Part shown: positions 6,141 to 7,907 of the stretch, one piece after another | Numbering within the stretch: position 1 is the stretch's first letter | Layout: each line of letters begins with the position of its first letter | Source of the DNA: Truepera sp. | Lineage (GTDB): Bacteria > Deinococcota > Deinococci > Deinococcales > Trueperaceae | Direction of reading: 5' to 3' | NCBI GenBank assembly: GCA_018333775.1 | Contig: JAGXSO010000142.1 | Coordinates: 1 to 7,907, forward strand | DNA: 7,907 nt | Program-made: the position numbers and the translations under genes | Notes under the pieces: generated by a model | Database searches by the model: none | What the model was told of the DNA's origin: nothing | Seen by the model: the letters and a program-made list of their open reading frames with translations, nothing else

Positions 6141-6548
6141 GTGGCCAAGCGCCTGGCAGTAGTGGATGTTGAGCGGTGCGTAAATTGCCTCCTGTGCGTA
6201 TTTGCCTGCGCTCGTCGAGCAGGCGAGGGAGGGGGTGCTAGCTCAGCGATTGCGGTTCGATCTGATGGCGGCATGGAGCGGGGCTTCGTGGTGATAGTGT
6301 GCCGGGCCTGCCCCAATCCGCCCTGTCTGGCTGCCTGTCCGGTAGACGCTATCACTAACGGGAAGGCCGGAGTGAGAGTCCTGCTTGACCGCTGCATCGG
6401 CTGCCGGGCCTGTGTCTCGGCCTGCCCGTTTGGGGCGGTGCGCTGGGAGGCTGTGCAGAGCAAACCGCTGATCTGCACGCAATGCGGTCTCTGCGTGAAC
6501 TTCTGTCCCCGCGGGGTGTTGGCGCTGGAGGAGATCGACTATGGATAG
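6141..6548 (+). CDS. polyferredoxin with four [4Fe-4S] clusters, electron-transfer partner of the AOR enzyme
   Basis: The 135-residue protein carries four complete ferredoxin motifs, 16 cysteines in all. They are Cys13/16/19/23 (CVNCLLCVFAC), Cys54/57/62/66 (CRACPNPPCLAAC), Cys85/88/91/95 (CIGCRACVSAC) and Cys112/115/118/122 (CTQCGLCVNFC). No signal peptide or membrane segment is seen, so it should be cytoplasmic. Known relatives by architecture are the small iron-sulfur subunits of molybdenum/tungsten oxidoreductases (HycB/DmsB type), including AorA of bacterial aldehyde oxidoreductases and E. coli YdhY, which neighbours an AOR-like gene. The start is the GTG at 6141, behind a strong ribosome binding site. 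The stop overlaps the next gene by eight bases, and the end of this gene provides that gene's GGAGGAG site. Inference: it wires the AOR active site to an electron carrier. The exact family name is uncertain. Confidence 0.9.
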   Translation: MAKRLAVVDVERCVNCLLCVFACARRAGEGGGASSAIAVRSDGGMERGFVVIVCRACPNPPCLAACPVDAITNGKAGVRVLLDRCIGCRACVSACPFGAVRWEAVQSKPLICTQCGLCVNFCPRGVLALEEIDYG

Positions 6549-7907
6549 GTTTTTGTCACGGGTGTTGCGGGTCGATCTGACCAGGAAGCGCTCCTGGGTC
6601 GAGGAGCGCCCGGAGCTATTTGCCCGCGGGCTTGGCGGGACCGGGGTCGCTATTGAGCTGTTGCACGAGCTATGCCCTAGCGGTGCCGACGCCCTGGGCC
6701 CGGAGAACCCGATCATCATTGCGGTGGGTCCGCTCAACCCCCTCTACCCCCTGGCCTCCAAGGCGGTGGCGCTGTTTAAGTCGCCCCTGACCGGCAACCT
6801 CGGCGAGTCTCACTGCGGCGGGCGGCTGGCCTTAGCTTTGCGGTTGGCGGGGTATGGGGCGCTGGTGATCGAAGGGCGGAGCGATATCCCGGTCTACCTG
6901 TCCGTGCATGGTGGCCGCCCGCAATTCCGTGATGCTCGAGCCCTGTGGGGGCTCTCCTCAACGGTCACGGTAGGGCGCGTGCTGCGCGAGCTCGAGCCAG
7001 GGGCCGGAGTGCGGACTATCCTGCGGATTGGCCGGGCCGGCGAGCGGGGGGTGAGCTACGCCACGGTTACCGCCGAGACCTATCGTCACTTTGGGCGGCT
7101 CGGCCTGGGGGCGCTGTTTGGCAGCAAGCACCTTAAGGCGATCGTCATCTCTGGCGAGGAGTCGATCCCTATCGCTGACCGTGGCCGCTACAACAAAACC
7201 TACCAAGCGCTCTACCAGCGGGCGGTCGAATCGGACGTAATGAAAAAGTACCACGACCTGGGGACGGCGCAGAACGTCTCGGCCTTGAATGCGTTGGGAG
7301 GGCTCCCGGTGCGTAACCTCCAAGCTACCCGCTACCCCGAGGATCCGCCCTTCTCCGGCGAGAAGTTGGCTGAGGGCTACCTCGGTCGGCGGCTGGCCTG
7401 CTCAGCGTGTCCGGTGGCCTGTATCCATCTGGCCGTCCTGCGCGAGCCCCACTCGACCGAGCCGTACTTTTACAAGACGTCGTTTGTCCCCTACGATTAC
7501 GAGCCGCTTTTCTCCTTGGGGAGCATGCTGGGAATGGAGACGGTCGATGGGGTCTTGAAACTTATCGATAGCGCCGAGGCGTGGGGGCTAGACGCCATGA
7601 GCATCGGGGTGGTATTGGCCTGGGCTACCGAAGCGTTTGAGCAGGGTTTGGTCGGCGAAAAGGAGACCGAAGGGCTGCGGCTAAAGTGGGGCGATACCCC
7701 GACGTACTTGGCGATGATTAAGCGGATCGCTAGCCGCCAAGGGGAGTTCTACCGGTGGCTCGGCTGCGGGGTAAAGGAGGCGGCCTCACACTATGGCGGG
7801 GCGGAGTTCGCCCTGCACTTTGGTGGGAACGAGATGCCCGGCTACCATACCGGTCCTGGCGCACTGCTGGGGTACCTCTCCGGATCGCGCCATTCTCACC
7901 TCGATTC
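6541..7907 (+). CDS. aldehyde:ferredoxin oxidoreductase family protein, N-terminal and middle part (3' end beyond window)
   Basis: The frame is open from the ATG at 6541 to the end of the window (455 residues; the family has about 600-700). Seen: N-terminal RVLRVDLTRKRSW (7-19), RGLGGTGVAIELL (29-41), KSPLTGNLGESHCGG (80-94), GYGALVIEGRS (104-114), RAGERGVSYATV (165-176), GRLGLGALFGSKHLKAI (185-201), the [4Fe-4S] ligands Cys287, Cys290 and Cys294 (CSACPVAC), GLDAMSIG (349-356) and EMPGYH near the end. The fourth cluster Cys should lie beyond the window. Known: the family binds tungsten or molybdenum on two pterins and interconverts aldehydes or similar substrates with acids. The segment that reads GGRYN in archaeal enzymes is ASKAV here (72-76), so it belongs to another subgroup and the substrate is open. 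It is translationally coupled to the polyferredoxin. Confidence 0.95.
   Translation, partial: MDRFLSRVLRVDLTRKRSWVEERPELFARGLGGTGVAIELLHELCPSGADALGPENPIIIAVGPLNPLYPLASKAVALFKSPLTGNLGESHCGGRLALALRLAGYGALVIEGRSDIPVYLSVHGGRPQFRDARALWGLSSTVTVGRVLRELEPGAGVRTILRIGRAGERGVSYATVTAETYRHFGRLGLGALFGSKHLKAIVISGEESIPIADRGRYNKTYQALYQRAVESDVMKKYHDLGTAQNVSALNALGGLPVRNLQATRYPEDPPFSGEKLAEGYLGRRLACSACPVACIHLAVLREPHSTEPYFYKTSFVPYDYEPLFSLGSMLGMETVDGVLKLIDSAEAWGLDAMSIGVVLAWATEAFEQGLVGEKETEGLRLKWGDTPTYLAMIKRIASRQGEFYRWLGCGVKEAASHYGGAEFALHFGGNEMPGYHTGPGALLGYLSGSRHSHLD

Noticed and set aside
5987..6737. Minus-strand open frames opposite the ferredoxin and the AOR start
   Set aside because: They are antisense to clear cysteine motifs and have arginine- and alanine-rich shadow composition.
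6958..7558. Small open frames on both strands within the AOR region
   Set aside because: The AOR frame is continuous from 6541 to the window end with conserved motifs throughout, so these are shadows.

Overview
The window looks like chromosomal DNA of a bacterium related to the Deinococcus-Thermus group, probably a moderately GC-rich, perhaps deep-branching member. I infer this from remembered family features, not from a search. The complex I genes run in the order A-B-C-D-E-F-G, with nuoC and nuoD separate. NuoB, NuoC, NuoD, NuoE and NuoF keep cluster-ligand spacings and signature stretches that I recognise from Thermus Nqo6, Nqo5, Nqo4, Nqo2 and Nqo1. The NuoG start is closer to the Deinococcus type.

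Left and middle, 1-5598, minus strand: the peripheral arm of NADH-quinone oxidoreductase (complex I). In transcription order this is nuoA, nuoB, nuoC, nuoD, nuoE, nuoF, a four-helix-bundle gene, then nuoG, which runs off the left edge. Most junctions are very tight: a 1-bp gap between nuoA and nuoB, and 4- or 8-bp stop/start overlaps at B/C, C/D, E/F and four-helix/G. Only two junctions are open. The 93-bp nuoD-nuoE gap holds a palindromic array of 8-bp repeats. The 95-bp nuoF/four-helix gap holds a 7-bp repeat array whose inverted counterpart lies at the other end of the four-helix gene. That gene belongs to the 23S rRNA intervening-sequence-protein (S23, Avd-like) family. It looks like a small insertion into the operon: inverted heptamer arrays flank it and a 7-bp direct repeat carries the nuoG Shine-Dalgarno.

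Centre, 5599-6140: a divergent intergenic region with no gene of its own. It holds the nuoA ribosome binding site, a palindrome, a promoter candidate with a perfect TTGACA, an 11-bp sequence present twice in inverted orientation, and a long structured plus-strand leader. The leader contains a hairpin resembling the molybdenum/tungsten-cofactor (Moco) riboswitch.

Right, 6141-7907, plus strand: a 16-cysteine polyferredoxin overlapping by 8 bp an aldehyde:ferredoxin oxidoreductase (AOR) family tungsten/molybdenum enzyme cut off by the window end. The likely logic is that the AOR oxidises (or reduces) an aldehyde-like substrate and exchanges electrons through the polyferredoxin. The divergent complex I carries NADH electrons to quinone. 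A direct electronic link between the two is not shown by the sequence.
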